From NCBI RefSeq assembly GCF_024648825.1, contig NZ_JANBBE010000008.1, positions 186,001-250,000 of the forward strand: 64,000 nucleotides of DNA, given 5' to 3'. A program made the position numbers and the translations under genes. The stretch's first letter is position 1. Every line of letters starts with the position of its first letter. The notes beneath the pieces are model-generated. The model made no database searches. It was not told where the DNA came from and worked only from the letters and a program-made list of their open reading frames with translations. Of this stretch, positions 7,309 to 16,958 are shown one piece after another. Origin of the DNA: Lentzea californiensis (lineage in GTDB: Bacteria > Actinomycetota > Actinomycetes > Mycobacteriales > Pseudonocardiaceae).

Positions 7309-10176
7309 ATGGCTTCGGGTCCGCAGTTCCGGCTGCTCGGCCCGCTGGAAGTACGCCTGGGCGGCTCCGCCGTCGTGTTGCGGGCGGGCAAGCACCGGGC
7401 GTTGCTGGCGGCGTTGCTGCTGCGGCCGAACCGCGTCGTTCCCGTGACGGAACTCGTCGAGCACGTGTGGGGGGACACACCGCCTGCGCGCATGCGTGGG
7501 ACGTTGCAGACGTACGTGATGCGGCTGCGGGCGGCTCTGGGTGATCCGTCGCTGATCCAGACGGCCGCGGACGGCTACCGGATGCGGGTGGACCCGCTGG
7601 CCGTGGACGCCCATCGCTTCGCTGACGCGGCGGCTCGCGGACGTGCGGCCTCGTCGTCGTCCGACCTGGTCACGGCGCGGAAAGCGTTCGCGGAAGCCCT
7701 GGACCTGTGGCGCGGGCCGGTGCTGTCGGACGTGCCGTCGGAGACGTTGTACTCGGAGCACGCGCCGCGGTTGACCGAGCTGCTGATGAGGGTGCACGAG
7801 CAGCGGATCGACGTGGAGCTCGCGCTGGGCAACCACGCGGACCTGGTGCCGGAGCTGTTCGGGCTGACGCGGGACCACCCGTTGCGGGAGCGGTTCTGGG
7901 CGCAGCTGATGCTCGCGCTGTACCGCTGCAGCAGGCAGGCGGAGGCGCTGGAGGCGTTCCGGCAGCTCGACCGGACGCTCGACGAGCAGCTGGGCATCGA
8001 CCCGTCGGAAGAGCTGCGGTCGTTGCACCAGGCGATCCTGATGGGCGCACCGGAGCTGGCGGCGCCGGTGGTGGCGCGGGAGCCGGAACGCGCGCCGCCG
8101 TCGCCGATGCAGCTGCCCGACGACATCGCGGACTTCACCGGGCGGTCCTGGCACGTGGAGCGGGTCTCCGGGCTGATCTCCGGCGGGTCGGTGCCGATCG
8201 TGACGCTCGCGGGACAGCCAGGGGTGGGCAAGACGACGCTGGCGGTGCACGTGGCGCACCTGCTGCGGGACCGGTTCCCGGACGGGCGACTCTACGTCGA
8301 CCTGCGCGGGTACGCGCTGGGGGCGCCCGCGGACGGGGTGGACGTGCTGTCGCGGTTCCTGCGGGCGCTGGGCGTGCCGCCGGACGAGATCCCGCCGGAC
8401 GCGGACGAGCAGAGCACCATGCTGCGGTCGCTGCTGTCGGGACGGCGGATGCTGCTGGTGCTCGACAACGCCTCCGCGCCGGACCAGGTGCGGCCGTTGC
8501 TGCCGGGCACGGCGTCGTGCCGGGTGATCGTGACGTCGCGGGACGACCTGCGCGGGCTGATCGCGATGAACGGCGCCCGGACCGTGCAGGTGGACGTGTT
8601 CCCGGCGGCGGAGTCCGAGTCGTTGCTGGAGAAGCTGCTCGGGCCGGGTGATCACGCGGAGCTGGCGGCGCGGTGCGGGCACCTGCCGCTGGCGTTGCGC
8701 GTGGCGGCTGCCTACCTGGCCGGGCGCGACGGCGTGACGATCTCCGGCTCGCCGATCGAGCTCGCCTACGCCGCCCTGCCGCCCGCGCCGCAGCGGTTGT
8801 TCCGACTGTTGTCGCTGGTACCGGGGCCGGACTTCACGCCGGAGGCCGCGTCCGCGCTGGCCGACGTGGACGCCGACGGCCTGCTGACGGTGCTGGCGAT
8901 CGCGCGGCTGGTGGTGTCCCCGGTTCCCGGCCGCTACCGGTTCCACGACGAGCTGGTCCGCTACGCCGCCACCTTGCGCGAAGAGGCGGACAGCCCGTCA
9001 GAGCAGCAGGCGTCGTGGACGGCACTGCTCGACCACTACCTGCGCGGCGTCGAGCGCTGCGCCGAGCTGCTCTACCCCGGAATAGTGCGGCTGCCGTCGT
9101 CACCGACGGGTCCGGCGCCGCGGATCTCGACGTCGGCCGAGGCCCTCGCGTGGCTCGACGCGGAACGCCCGAACCTGATCGCCGCCATCCGGCACGCGGC
9201 CGAGCACGGCCCGGTGGTGATGGCCTGGCAACTGGCGGACGCGCTGCGCGGCTACCTCTGGATCGGCCAGCACGTCGGTGAGTGGCTGGCGACGGCGCAC
9301 CACGGCCTGCAGGCAGCCCAGAAGTCCGCACACCGCCCGGCCGAGGCCGCGATGCACGCGAACCTCGGCACCCTCTACCTGCGGCTGGGCGAGTACGCGC
9401 GGTCCGTCGAGCACCACGACCACGCCATCGAGCTGTACCGGGCCCTGGGCGACAAGGACGCCGAGGCGGGCGCGCTGAACAACCTCAGCCTCGTGCACCG
9501 CCGCTCGGGAGACCTGGTCGCCGCGAAGGACACCCTGGTCCGGTGCCTGGAGATGCTGCGCTCGGCCCCGGCGGACAGCGTCAGCACCGGCCTGTACAAC
9601 CTCGGCCAGCTCGCCGTGGAACTCGGCGAGATCGACGGCGCGGTCGAGCACTTCTCGCAGGCGCTGACCCTCGCGCCCAACGCCGACAGCCACACCTACC
9701 TGGGCATGGCCCTGCGCCTGCAGGGTCGTCTCGACGAGGCCCGCGCCCACCTCGAACGCGCCCTGGAGATCGGCAACGTCCCCGCCGGCGAGTCCGAGAC
9801 CCTGGAGAACCTCGCCGCCCTGGAACTCGCTTCCGGCAACACCGACGCCGCTCTGTCCCTGGCGTCGCGAGCGCTGTCCCTCGTGGCTGACGGGGGTGAC
9901 CAGCAGGTGGCGACGTCGGTGCGGATCACGCTCGGCGAGACCCGCCGCGCCCTGTCCGACTTCGGCACGGCCGCCGACCTGTTCGAGCAGGCCCTGACGA
10001 CGGCCCGGCGGATCGGCTTCGCCTCGGGCGAGGTCCGCGCGCTGATCGACCTGGCCGTGGTGCTGCGCGACCTCGACCGGCCCGCCGACTCCCGCTCCGC
10101 CGCCGACCAGGCCGCGCGGCGCAGTGCCGAACTGGGATTGCGCGCTCTGGAGAACCGGGCCCGCGAACTCGCCTGA
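7309..10176 (+). CDS. AfsR-like transcriptional regulator (SARP-NB-ARC-TPR)
   Basis: 955 residues. An OmpR-type winged-helix DNA-binding domain (residues 1-95, FRLLGPLEVRLGG) and a bacterial transcriptional activation domain (about 95-245) are followed by an NB-ARC ATPase (about 260-480, P-loop GQPGVGKTT, Walker B MLLVLDNAS) and a C-terminal array of TPR repeats from about 670. This is the architecture of AfsR, a pleiotropic ATP-dependent activator of secondary metabolism. ATG 7309 is preferred over TTG 7303 because the aggggt site sits at the right distance. Its target may be distant; the PKS/TOMM locus lies 42 kb away. Confidence 0.88.
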   Translation: MASGPQFRLLGPLEVRLGGSAVVLRAGKHRALLAALLLRPNRVVPVTELVEHVWGDTPPARMRGTLQTYVMRLRAALGDPSLIQTAADGYRMRVDPLAVDAHRFADAAARGRAASSSSDLVTARKAFAEALDLWRGPVLSDVPSETLYSEHAPRLTELLMRVHEQRIDVELALGNHADLVPELFGLTRDHPLRERFWAQLMLALYRCSRQAEALEAFRQLDRTLDEQLGIDPSEELRSLHQAILMGAPELAAPVVAREPERAPPSPMQLPDDIADFTGRSWHVERVSGLISGGSVPIVTLAGQPGVGKTTLAVHVAHLLRDRFPDGRLYVDLRGYALGAPADGVDVLSRFLRALGVPPDEIPPDADEQSTMLRSLLSGRRMLLVLDNASAPDQVRPLLPGTASCRVIVTSRDDLRGLIAMNGARTVQVDVFPAAESESLLEKLLGPGDHAELAARCGHLPLALRVAAAYLAGRDGVTISGSPIELAYAALPPAPQRLFRLLSLVPGPDFTPEAASALADVDADGLLTVLAIARLVVSPVPGRYRFHDELVRYAATLREEADSPSEQQASWTALLDHYLRGVERCAELLYPGIVRLPSSPTGPAPRISTSAEALAWLDAERPNLIAAIRHAAEHGPVVMAWQLADALRGYLWIGQHVGEWLATAHHGLQAAQKSAHRPAEAAMHANLGTLYLRLGEYARSVEHHDHAIELYRALGDKDAEAGALNNLSLVHRRSGDLVAAKDTLVRCLEMLRSAPADSVSTGLYNLGQLAVELGEIDGAVEHFSQALTLAPNADSHTYLGMALRLQGRLDEARAHLERALEIGNVPAGESETLENLAALELASGNTDAALSLASRALSLVADGGDQQVATSVRITLGETRRALSDFGTAADLFEQALTTARRIGFASGEVRALIDLAVVLRDLDRPADSRSAADQAARRSAELGLRALENRARELA

Positions 10177-10181
10177 CGCCG

Positions 10182-10598
10182 TCAGAGCCAGTCCGCCTCG
10201 ATCCCGCGGGCACGCAGCGTCTCCAGCGCCTCGTCGTTGCCCGTGTACAACAGGGTCATCGACTTCAGGTTGGGGAAGTGCCGCAGGTCGGCGAACTCGT
10301 CGACGTCGAACAGCGCGTCCTCGCCGTCCCAGTTCGGCGCGATCTGGAGGTAGATCTCGTTGCCGCCGTCCATCTCGATCTCGGTGATCTTCTCCGCGAG
10401 CTCGGCGGGGACCTCGAGCGCCTCGAAGTAGGCCAGCGCCTCAGGCACCGCCTCGAAGCTCCCGGCGTCGTAGGTGTAGCCCTGCTCGGCGGCGTGCGCG
10501 CGGAGGTCGAACCTCGGCAGGAGGCCCTGGTTGTACATCAGCTCCTGGACGACGGCGAGCTTGAAGTTGGTGTCGGTGAACGGAATCGGCTGGCTCAT
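10182..10598 (-). CDS. DUF6892-like conserved protein
   Basis: 138 residues from ATG 10598. It opens FTDTNFKLAVVQELMYNQG and has a central EMDGGNEIYLQIAPNWDGED, then leucine-rich strand-helix units at the end. This resembles the DUF6892 family, soluble proteins often found among polymorphic-toxin immunity-like genes; the assignment is from memory of the motif. It ends 5 bases from the convergent AfsR-like gene and lies 39 bases from the mannosyltransferase upstream. Confidence 0.6.
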   Translation of the reverse strand: MSQPIPFTDTNFKLAVVQELMYNQGLLPRFDLRAHAAEQGYTYDAGSFEAVPEALAYFEALEVPAELAEKITEIEMDGGNEIYLQIAPNWDGEDALFDVDEFADLRHFPNLKSMTLLYTGNDEALETLRARGIEADWL

Positions 10599-10636
10599 GC
10601 CCGAACCGTATAGGCTGCCGATCCTCTCCCAGCCGG

Positions 10637-11740
10637 TCAGCCGATGAGGTTCTCGAGGCGGTGTGCGAGCTGGTCCCAGCGCCAGTGGTCGCTGACCCAC
10701 TCCCGGCCGGCGCGCCCCATCTTGGCCGCCGTCCCGGGATCGGCGAGCAGCGAGGCGATCCGCGCGGCGACGTTCTCGACGTCGAGCCCGTCGACGACGT
10801 TGCCGGTGATGCCGTCGCGCACGGTCTCCGGTGCGCCGCCGGACCGGCCGGCCACCACGGGCAGCCCGGTCGCGGAGGCTTCGAGGTAGACGATGCCGAG
10901 GCCTTCGACGTCGAGGCCACGGCCGCGCGTGCGGCAAGGCATCGCGAAGACGTCGCCGGCGTTGTAGTGCGCGGGCAGTTCCTCCCACGGCACTGAGCCG
11001 GTCAGCACGATGTCGCGGGAACCGGCGGCCATCTTGTCGAGCGTCCTGCGGTACGGTCCGCCGCCGACGATCAGCAGGGCGGCGTCCGGCACCGTGCGCT
11101 GGATGAGCGGCAGCGCGCGGATCAGGACGTCCTGGCCCTTGCGCGGCACCAGGCGCGACACGCACACGATCACCGGCCGGTCGCCCAGCCCGTACCGGCG
11201 GCGCATCTCGGCACGCGCGGCGGGATCGGGGCGGTACTGCTCGGTGTCCACACCGGACGGGAGGTGCTCCAGCGCCGCCATCGGCCCGAACGCCGCCGAG
11301 AACCGCGAGCGGGTGTAGCGGCTGACGTACGTCACGACGTCCACTCCGGACCCGATCGCCCGCAGCGCCTGCCGCGCCACCGGCAACATCGACCAGCCGA
11401 CCTCGTGCCCGTGCGTGCACGCCACTGAGCGGCTCAGGCCGAGTGACGGCGCCAGCAACGCCAGCGGTGCCGCCGCCCCGAACCACGCGGCCTCGCACGA
11501 CTCGGCGCGGGCGATGTCACGCGCGCGGGCGAGGACGTCCGGCGTCGGCAGCATCAGCGACGTGGGGTGCCGCACCACCGGGAACGGCTGTTCGGCGTCG
11601 AACTCCTCCGCGCCCTTCCACTTCGGCGCGTAGACGACGAGCGAGTCCGCGGGCAGGCGTGTCGCCAAAGCGTGCAGGTAGGACTGGATGCCACCGGGGC
11701 GGGGCGGGAAGTCGTTGGTCACCAGCAGGGTTCGGCGCAC
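10637..11740 (-). CDS. pimB: GT4 mannosyltransferase, PimB'-like
   Basis: 367 residues. The GT-B start VTNDFPPRPGGIQSYLHAL, the linker CVSRLVPRKGQDVLIRALP and the nucleotide-sugar-binding EGLGIVYLEASATGLPVV (E-x7-E) are those of GDP-mannose-dependent alpha-(1-6)-phosphatidylinositol monomannoside mannosyltransferase. In mycobacteria and corynebacteria the enzyme adds the second mannose of phosphatidylinositol mannosides at the inner membrane face. The position beside fadD15 and the NlpC/P60 gene matches Rv2188c, which supports the specific name. Confidence 0.85.
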   Translation of the reverse strand: MRRTLLVTNDFPPRPGGIQSYLHALATRLPADSLVVYAPKWKGAEEFDAEQPFPVVRHPTSLMLPTPDVLARARDIARAESCEAAWFGAAAPLALLAPSLGLSRSVACTHGHEVGWSMLPVARQALRAIGSGVDVVTYVSRYTRSRFSAAFGPMAALEHLPSGVDTEQYRPDPAARAEMRRRYGLGDRPVIVCVSRLVPRKGQDVLIRALPLIQRTVPDAALLIVGGGPYRRTLDKMAAGSRDIVLTGSVPWEELPAHYNAGDVFAMPCRTRGRGLDVEGLGIVYLEASATGLPVVAGRSGGAPETVRDGITGNVVDGLDVENVAARIASLLADPGTAAKMGRAGREWVSDHWRWDQLAHRLENLIG

Positions 11741-11750
11741 AAACTCAACG

Positions 11751-12518
11751 CTATCCGATGGTCGTTCTCAGGAACTCACGCCAGCCCGCCACGTCGACGG
11801 CACGGGCGTCCACTGCGGACATCGACGCGTACCGCAGGAAGAAGTCCACGACACCGCGCTCCCCGAGCCGCGACTCCAGATAGACCATGATCGAGTACGC
11901 CTGCTGGTACGCGAGATCACGCCCCGAGCCGCCGAAGTCGGTCGGCAACGCCGAGACGTCCGATCTCAGCAGCGGCGCGGCCTGACGGAGCGACAGCCCC
12001 GTGCCGTGGAACGCCACCCAGTCCGCGAACCCCTCGACCAGCCACAGCGGGGCCGAGTCCGACGTCAGGTCACGCGTCGCTACGTGCGTGATCTCGTGCC
12101 GCAGCAGCACGCCCAGTTCCAGGTCCGACAACGCCGCGGCACGCACCCGGTTGAGGACGACGCGCTGCCCGGAACCGTCCCTGATTGCGACCCCGGCCAT
12201 GTCCGCGAACGCGGGCCCGACGAGCGCCACGAGCTCGCTGTCCGTCGCCGGAACAACGACGGCGACCCGCTGAGCCCAACTGATATCCAATATATCGGCG
12301 ACCTCGCGCACCGAGGAGTCCAGCAACCCCGCCACCCGCGACGCCAGCGCACCATCACAAGAACTGCTGCTCACAGTGCCCGCGGCAGCCGTCAGCACCG
12401 CCTCTTTGCAATGGGGTGTTGCGGTCGGCTGCAACTCAACGGGCCGTAGTGCAACGCTGACGCCCAGCAGGAACGTCATGGCGACGGTGACCGCCAGCAA
12501 CGTCCGGAGGTGCCTCAC
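11751..12518 (-). CDS. Exported gluzincin-type metalloprotease
   Basis: 255 residues. An N-terminal hydrophobic segment (about residues 6-26) acts as signal or anchor. The zinc motif HEITH is followed about 23 residues later by WLVEGFADWVAF, whose glutamate is the usual third ligand of 'peptidase MA-like' gluzincins. It likely cleaves a cell-envelope substrate outside the membrane. It lies between pimB and the NlpC/P60 hydrolase on the same strand, in the place of Rv2189c. Confidence 0.75.
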   Translation of the reverse strand: MRHLRTLLAVTVAMTFLLGVSVALRPVELQPTATPHCKEAVLTAAAGTVSSSSCDGALASRVAGLLDSSVREVADILDISWAQRVAVVVPATDSELVALVGPAFADMAGVAIRDGSGQRVVLNRVRAAALSDLELGVLLRHEITHVATRDLTSDSAPLWLVEGFADWVAFHGTGLSLRQAAPLLRSDVSALPTDFGGSGRDLAYQQAYSIMVYLESRLGERGVVDFFLRYASMSAVDARAVDVAGWREFLRTTIG

Positions 12519-12528
12519 CGGCGCAACG

Positions 12529-13533
12529 CTATCCCTCGATGCGCCGAATCACCGCGATGGGCCCGATGGCGTCGATCGGTGCGATCTTCACCGGCTGGCC
12601 CTCGGTGGAGGCGTGCACGGCCCGCGCGTTGTCGACGGCCATGGCCACGTGCGACCGGCTCGAGTAGTAGACGATCAGGTCGCCAGCACGGACCTCACCG
12701 CGTGACACGGCACGGCCGACCCCGGCCTGGCCGCCGGACGTGCGCGGAATCGTGACTCCGGCAGCCGCGTACGCCTTCATCGTCAGCCCGGCGCAGTCCC
12801 ACTGGTCGAAGCCCGTGGCGCCGTACTTGTACTCGTCGCCACGCTGCGCCAGCGCGAAGGTCAGTGCTGCCCCCGCGGTCCCGGAAGGCACGCTGACCTG
12901 CGAGCGGTCGCCGGGGTCGCGCAACTGGTTCACGACGGGGGCGGGCAGCCGCGTCAGCGCCGTCCGCACCTGGTTGATCTGCGCCTGCAACGCCTGGTTG
13001 CGCGCGTCGAGGTCGCTCTTCAGCTTCTCGGCCGCCGCGGTGGTCTCCGCGGCGCGTGCCCGCGCGCTCTCCGCCACCTGGTGCGCCTGACGAGCCTTCT
13101 CCACGGCGGCGGACAGCCGCGCGAGCGACTCCGCCTTGTCGGAGGCGAGCACCCTCATCATCTCGAGGCGGGTCAGGAAGTCCTGCTGCGAGTCCGCGAC
13201 GAGCAGCGCCGACAGCTGGTTGAACCGCGCCCCCTCGAACGACGCCTGGGTGATCAGGTCGACCTGCCCCTGGTAATCCTCCTCGTCGCGCTTGGCCTGC
13301 CGCTCGATCTGCTGCGCCGCCGCCACCGTCGCGGTCGCGCTGCCGAGCTCCGCCTTGCGCTGCACGAGGTCCTCCTGCGCGCGCAGGACCTCCTCGTTGA
13401 GCTTCGTCGCCTGCGCCGTCAGATCCGCGTACGCACGCGCGGGATCGGCCGGCTGCGCGGCTGAGGACACCGCCGGAGCGACCGGGAGTAGCAGCAGGAG
13501 AACCAGGAAACCACGGGTGAAGTTGCGCGACAT
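12529..13533 (-). CDS. NlpC/P60 peptidoglycan endopeptidase (RipA-like)
   Basis: 334 residues: signal peptide (1-25, ending near VSSAAQ), a long coiled-coil region rich in Ala, Gln and Glu (about 30-205), and a C-terminal NlpC/P60 domain. The catalytic cysteine is in QWDCAGLTMKAYA and the histidine in RSHVAMAVD. It should cut D-Glu-mDAP bonds in peptidoglycan, with the coiled coil holding the active site until activated, as in RipA/RipC-type proteins. Matches the Rv2190c position. Confidence 0.88.
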   Translation of the reverse strand: MSRNFTRGFLVLLLLLPVAPAVSSAAQPADPARAYADLTAQATKLNEEVLRAQEDLVQRKAELGSATATVAAAQQIERQAKRDEEDYQGQVDLITQASFEGARFNQLSALLVADSQQDFLTRLEMMRVLASDKAESLARLSAAVEKARQAHQVAESARARAAETTAAAEKLKSDLDARNQALQAQINQVRTALTRLPAPVVNQLRDPGDRSQVSVPSGTAGAALTFALAQRGDEYKYGATGFDQWDCAGLTMKAYAAAGVTIPRTSGGQAGVGRAVSRGEVRAGDLIVYYSSRSHVAMAVDNARAVHASTEGQPVKIAPIDAIGPIAVIRRIEG

Positions 13534-13598
13534 GAGGTCGCCGATCCCCCTCGCCAGAACAAGACCGCCAAGATCGACGGCGTCAGGCTACCGGGTGA

Positions 13599-14969
13599 TC
13601 AAACACGCCCGAGACGGGCCAGCAGCACGGCGGACGGCACCGGGTGCGCGCCACGGCGGCGCACCGAGTCCGCGACCGCCCGGTCCGACGTCACCACCAC
13701 CACGGGCCGCCCCTCGGGCTCCGCCGTGACCAGTGCGCGAATGACGTCATCGGCCAGAACACCGGGGTCGCTGAAGAGCACGCGGACGCCACGAGGAGCA
13801 GCCGCGGGCACGGCCACCACCCCGGCGCCGTCGAACACCAGCGTCACCTCGGCGCCCGTGCGCGCGGCCAGCACGGCCAGCTGGTGCACGAGCCGATCGC
13901 GTTGATCCGACAACGACAGTTCCGGATAGCCGGTCTTCGTGACGTTGTAGCCGTCCACCACCAGGTGCACCGCGGGCAACGCCAGCAGCCGGTCCAGAGC
14001 GGCGGGGTCCTCGACCCGGCCAACGACGCCCTGCGACGCGCTGGCACCTCGCACGAGATCGGCGGGACGCGGCCCGGTGCCCTCGCCCAGGGCCAGCTCA
14101 CGGCGCAGGCCCGTCACGGCACCGTCGAGGGTGTCCACGAGCAGTGCGAGCCGCACCTCGTCGGCCTGCCGGGCCTCGCGTGCGGACTGCCGCGCCACCT
14201 CGGCGTCGGCGATCGCCCGCTGGGCCTTGCCGCGTTCGGTCTCGGCGCGATCGCGCTCCCGGTCGCGCTCGGCGGACAGGCGCTTGACCTCGTCCGCGGT
14301 GCGTTCCTCGATCTTGCGCACCTCGGCGGCGGCGGCCGCGGCGGCGTCCTTGGCCTCGCGCAGCTTCACGCCCTGTTCGCGCAACCGCTTGCGCAGGCGT
14401 TCCAGCTCGACCTCGGCATCCGCGCGGACGCGTTCGGTGGCACCGTCGAGCTGGGAGCGCTCGGACCGCAGCCGTTCCAGCTCGCTCTCCAGCCGTTCCG
14501 CGCGGGCGACGGCCGCGTCCCGTTCGGCTCGCAGCGTCGCGTCGCCCACCCTGCGCGTCACCAGCTCCACGTAGTGCAGCGCGACCTCGTCGCCGGTCAG
14601 CACGGCCGCGGCGGCCGCCGTCACCGGGTCCGGTGAGGTCACCTCGAGCGTCGACGGCCTGTTCTTGCGCAGCCACTCGACCACGGCGGTGCGGAAGTTC
14701 GCGGAGTCCCGCAGGCCGGCCACGACCTGAGAACCGCCCAGACGAGCGCGCTTGGTCGGGGCGAACTTCGCCACCGGACGCAGGTGCTGGGGCACGTCGA
14801 CCTTCGCCATCTCGCTCAGCGCGTCCGCCCCCAGCTCGGCGAGCCGCATCCGCAACGGCTCCGGCAGGGCCGACCAGTCCACAGAGGATTCGACAGTGGA
14901 ATCATCCGCGGACTCACCTGCCTCATCGGCAGGCTGGTCGAACTCGGGCTCGGGCATCGGGTCGGGCAC
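13599..14969 (-). CDS. NYN-domain ribonuclease-like protein
   Basis: 456 residues. A variable acidic N-terminus is followed by a conserved helical domain (about 35-150), an extended Arg/Glu-rich coiled coil (about 150-290), and a C-terminal YacP-type NYN domain (about 325-456) with LVVDGYNVTKTGYP, LVFDGAG and VVVTSDRAVADSVRRRGA, the acidic metal-binding residues of PIN-like nucleases. It probably cleaves structured RNA; actinobacterial members are uncharacterised. Transcribed divergently from the DnaQ-UvrC fusion. Confidence 0.8.
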   Translation of the reverse strand: MPDPMPEPEFDQPADEAGESADDSTVESSVDWSALPEPLRMRLAELGADALSEMAKVDVPQHLRPVAKFAPTKRARLGGSQVVAGLRDSANFRTAVVEWLRKNRPSTLEVTSPDPVTAAAAAVLTGDEVALHYVELVTRRVGDATLRAERDAAVARAERLESELERLRSERSQLDGATERVRADAEVELERLRKRLREQGVKLREAKDAAAAAAAEVRKIEERTADEVKRLSAERDRERDRAETERGKAQRAIADAEVARQSAREARQADEVRLALLVDTLDGAVTGLRRELALGEGTGPRPADLVRGASASQGVVGRVEDPAALDRLLALPAVHLVVDGYNVTKTGYPELSLSDQRDRLVHQLAVLAARTGAEVTLVFDGAGVVAVPAAAPRGVRVLFSDPGVLADDVIRALVTAEPEGRPVVVVTSDRAVADSVRRRGAHPVPSAVLLARLGRV

Positions 14970-15140
14970 CCCACCAGGCTAGAGCCCCGGCACTCGAGCA
15001 ACGCACGGACGTGTCCGCCCTTCGCAACAACGATCTGGAAAAGATCACCTGATCACCACTCCAATGGAGCAACCGCAGGTCAGAGCTCCACTGAAGATCA
15101 GCTCCAAAAATTGTCAGACCCCGTCGCTAACGTCAGCCAC

Positions 15141-16841
15141 GTGACCGGACAACTGTCCTTCGACGAGCTCGGGACGCCCCTGCGCGACACGACGTTCGTC
15201 GTCTTCGACCTGGAGACCACGGGCGGCAGTGCCGAGGAGGACGCCGTCACCGAGATCGGCGCGGTGAAGGTGCGCGGCGGCCAGGTCATCGGTGAGTTCG
15301 CCACGCTCGTCGACCCGCAGCGCGGCATTCCGCCGATGGTGGCGCAGCTGACCGGGATCACGCAGTTGATGGTGACGGGCGCGCCGACCATGAAGACGGT
15401 GTTGCCCGCGTTCCTGGAGTTCGCGGCCGGTTCCGTCCTGGTGGCGCACAACTCGGGTTTCGACGTCAGCTTCATGAAGGCCGCCTGCGAACGGCACGGC
15501 TATCGCTGGCCGAAGCCCTCGGTCGTGTGCACCGTGAAGCTCGCACGGAGGGTACTGAGTCGCGACGAGGCTCCGTCGTGCCGTCTGTCGGCGCTCTCGG
15601 ACCTGTTCCACACGGAGACCAAGCCGACGCACCGAGCGCTGGCCGACGCCCGCACCACCGTCGAGGTGCTGCACGCGCTGTTGGAACGCGTCGGGAACGT
15701 GGGCGTGCACTCGCTCGAAGAACTGCTGGCGTACCTGCCCGAGGTCACACCGGAACAACGCCGCAAACGCTCGCTGGCCGCCCACCTGCCGTCCACGCCG
15801 GGCGTGTACCTCTTCCGCGGGCCGAAGGAGGAGGTCCTCTACGTCGGCACGGCGTCAGACCTGCGGCGCCGGGTCCGCCAGTACTTCACGGCGAGCGAGG
15901 GCAGGCGCAGGCTGCGCGAGATGGTCGCCCTCGCCGTGCGGGTCGACGCCGTGGAGTGCTCTCACCCGCTGGAAGCCGAGGTGCGCGAACTGCGACTGCT
16001 GCGCGCACACCGCCCCGCGTACAACCGGCGCTCGAAGAACCCCCACCACGCCTGGTGGCTGACCCTGACCGACGAACCGTTCCCCCGGATCTCGCTGGTC
16101 AAGGTCCCCCGGGACGGCGCGCTGGGCCCGTTCCGCACCCGGAAGGCGGCCGAGTCGGTCGCGGACGCGCTGCTGGACGCCGTGCCGCTGCGCTCGTGCA
16201 CCATCAAGATCCCGGCCACGAACCAACGCGCCTCCCCGTGCGCCCTGGCCGAGCTCGACCGCTGCAAAGCGCCCTGCGCGGGCCGGCAGACGGTCGACGA
16301 GTACTCCCCCGCCGTGGTCGCCGTGCGCGATCTGGTCGTCGGCAGGAGCGCGGACCCGTTACGCACGCTCATCACCCAGCTCGGCGGCCTGGCCTCGGCT
16401 GAACGCTTCGAGGAGGCCGCCCGCCGGCGCGACCGCCTGGCGGGCCTGGTCCGGTCCCTGGACCGGGCCCAGCGCCTGGCGGCCCTCGCCGCGCTTCCCC
16501 AGCTCGTGGCCGCCAGACCCGACGGCGAAGGCGGCTGGGAGTTCTCGGTCGTGCGCTACGGCCGCCTCGCCTCCGCCGGAGTAGCCCGCCGCGGCACCCG
16601 CCCGATGCCGGTGGTCGACGCTCTCGTCGCCTCAGCCGAGACGGTCATCCCTACCCCCGGCCCGCTGCGCGGTGCTCCCCCGGAAGAAGCCGCCGTCGTG
16701 CTGCGCTGGCTCGACCAGCCGGGCACCCGCCTGGTGTACGCGGACGAGCCGTGGTCGTCCCCCGCCGGCGCCGCCGCGGCGTGGGTGCCGTGGGCCGAAC
16801 AAGCCGCGGGCGCCCGCCCCATCCACGACCGCTGGGCCTGA
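15141..16841 (+). CDS. DEDDh exonuclease / GIY-YIG (DnaQ-UvrC) fusion
   Basis: 566 residues from GTG 15141 (VTGQLSFDELG, the conserved opening). Residues about 15-185 are a DnaQ-like exonuclease with VVFDLETTGG, HNSGFDVSFM and HRALADARTT, giving the D-E-D-H-D catalytic set. Residues about 210-290 are a UvrC-type GIY-YIG endonuclease domain (STPGVYLFRGPKEEVLYVGTA). A Cys-rich segment (CALAELDRCKAPCAG) follows. This actinobacterial fusion is related to UvrC and Cho but lacks the UvrC C-terminal nuclease; a role in DNA repair is expected. Confidence 0.9.
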   Translation: MTGQLSFDELGTPLRDTTFVVFDLETTGGSAEEDAVTEIGAVKVRGGQVIGEFATLVDPQRGIPPMVAQLTGITQLMVTGAPTMKTVLPAFLEFAAGSVLVAHNSGFDVSFMKAACERHGYRWPKPSVVCTVKLARRVLSRDEAPSCRLSALSDLFHTETKPTHRALADARTTVEVLHALLERVGNVGVHSLEELLAYLPEVTPEQRRKRSLAAHLPSTPGVYLFRGPKEEVLYVGTASDLRRRVRQYFTASEGRRRLREMVALAVRVDAVECSHPLEAEVRELRLLRAHRPAYNRRSKNPHHAWWLTLTDEPFPRISLVKVPRDGALGPFRTRKAAESVADALLDAVPLRSCTIKIPATNQRASPCALAELDRCKAPCAGRQTVDEYSPAVVAVRDLVVGRSADPLRTLITQLGGLASAERFEEAARRRDRLAGLVRSLDRAQRLAALAALPQLVAARPDGEGGWEFSVVRYGRLASAGVARRGTRPMPVVDALVASAETVIPTPGPLRGAPPEEAAVVLRWLDQPGTRLVYADEPWSSPAGAAAAWVPWAEQAAGARPIHDRWA

Positions 16842-16863
16842 CCGGAACACCTCGTTGCACGGC

Positions 16864-16913
16864 CCTTATGCAAAAAACGTTTGCGGACGTCCGCAAACGT
16901 TTTTTGCATAAGG
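16864..16913. terminator. Perfect 50-bp palindrome with T runs on both strands
   Basis: Bases 16864-16888 and 16889-16913 are exact reverse complements with no spacer. The centre (GTTTGCGGACGTCCGCAAAC) is a GC-containing stem and each strand then has six T residues (CGTTTTTTGC), so it can act as a rho-independent terminator in both directions. It follows the exonuclease gene by 22 bases. The length and perfection are unusual, so a protein-binding role is also possible. Confidence 0.65.
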
Positions 16914-16946
16914 AGGGTAAGCGCAGGTCAAATGGGGTGACTACGA

Positions 16947-16958
16947 CCGATATATCAG
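16947..16958. repeat. CCGATATATCAG motif, copy 1
   Basis: An AT-rich, nearly palindromic 12-mer in the noncoding leader between the 50-bp palindrome and the Lrp-type gene. The identical 12-mer recurs at 30879-30890, also noncoding. The rest of 16842-17098 shows no convincing gene; a 36-codon GTG ORF (16937-17047) overlaps it but lacks a well-placed ribosome site. Confidence 0.4.

Noticed and set aside
4828..8946. A 1372-codon reading frame on the - strand
   Set aside because: It lies antisense to fadD15 and the AfsR-like gene, whose motifs are clear, and its translation is Arg/His/Gln-rich low complexity, typical of GC-rich shadow frames.
12280..12298. CTGATATCC...ATATCGG resembling the GATATATC motif
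   Set aside because: It is inside the metalloprotease gene and differs by an internal 7-base insertion; kept only as a weak relative.
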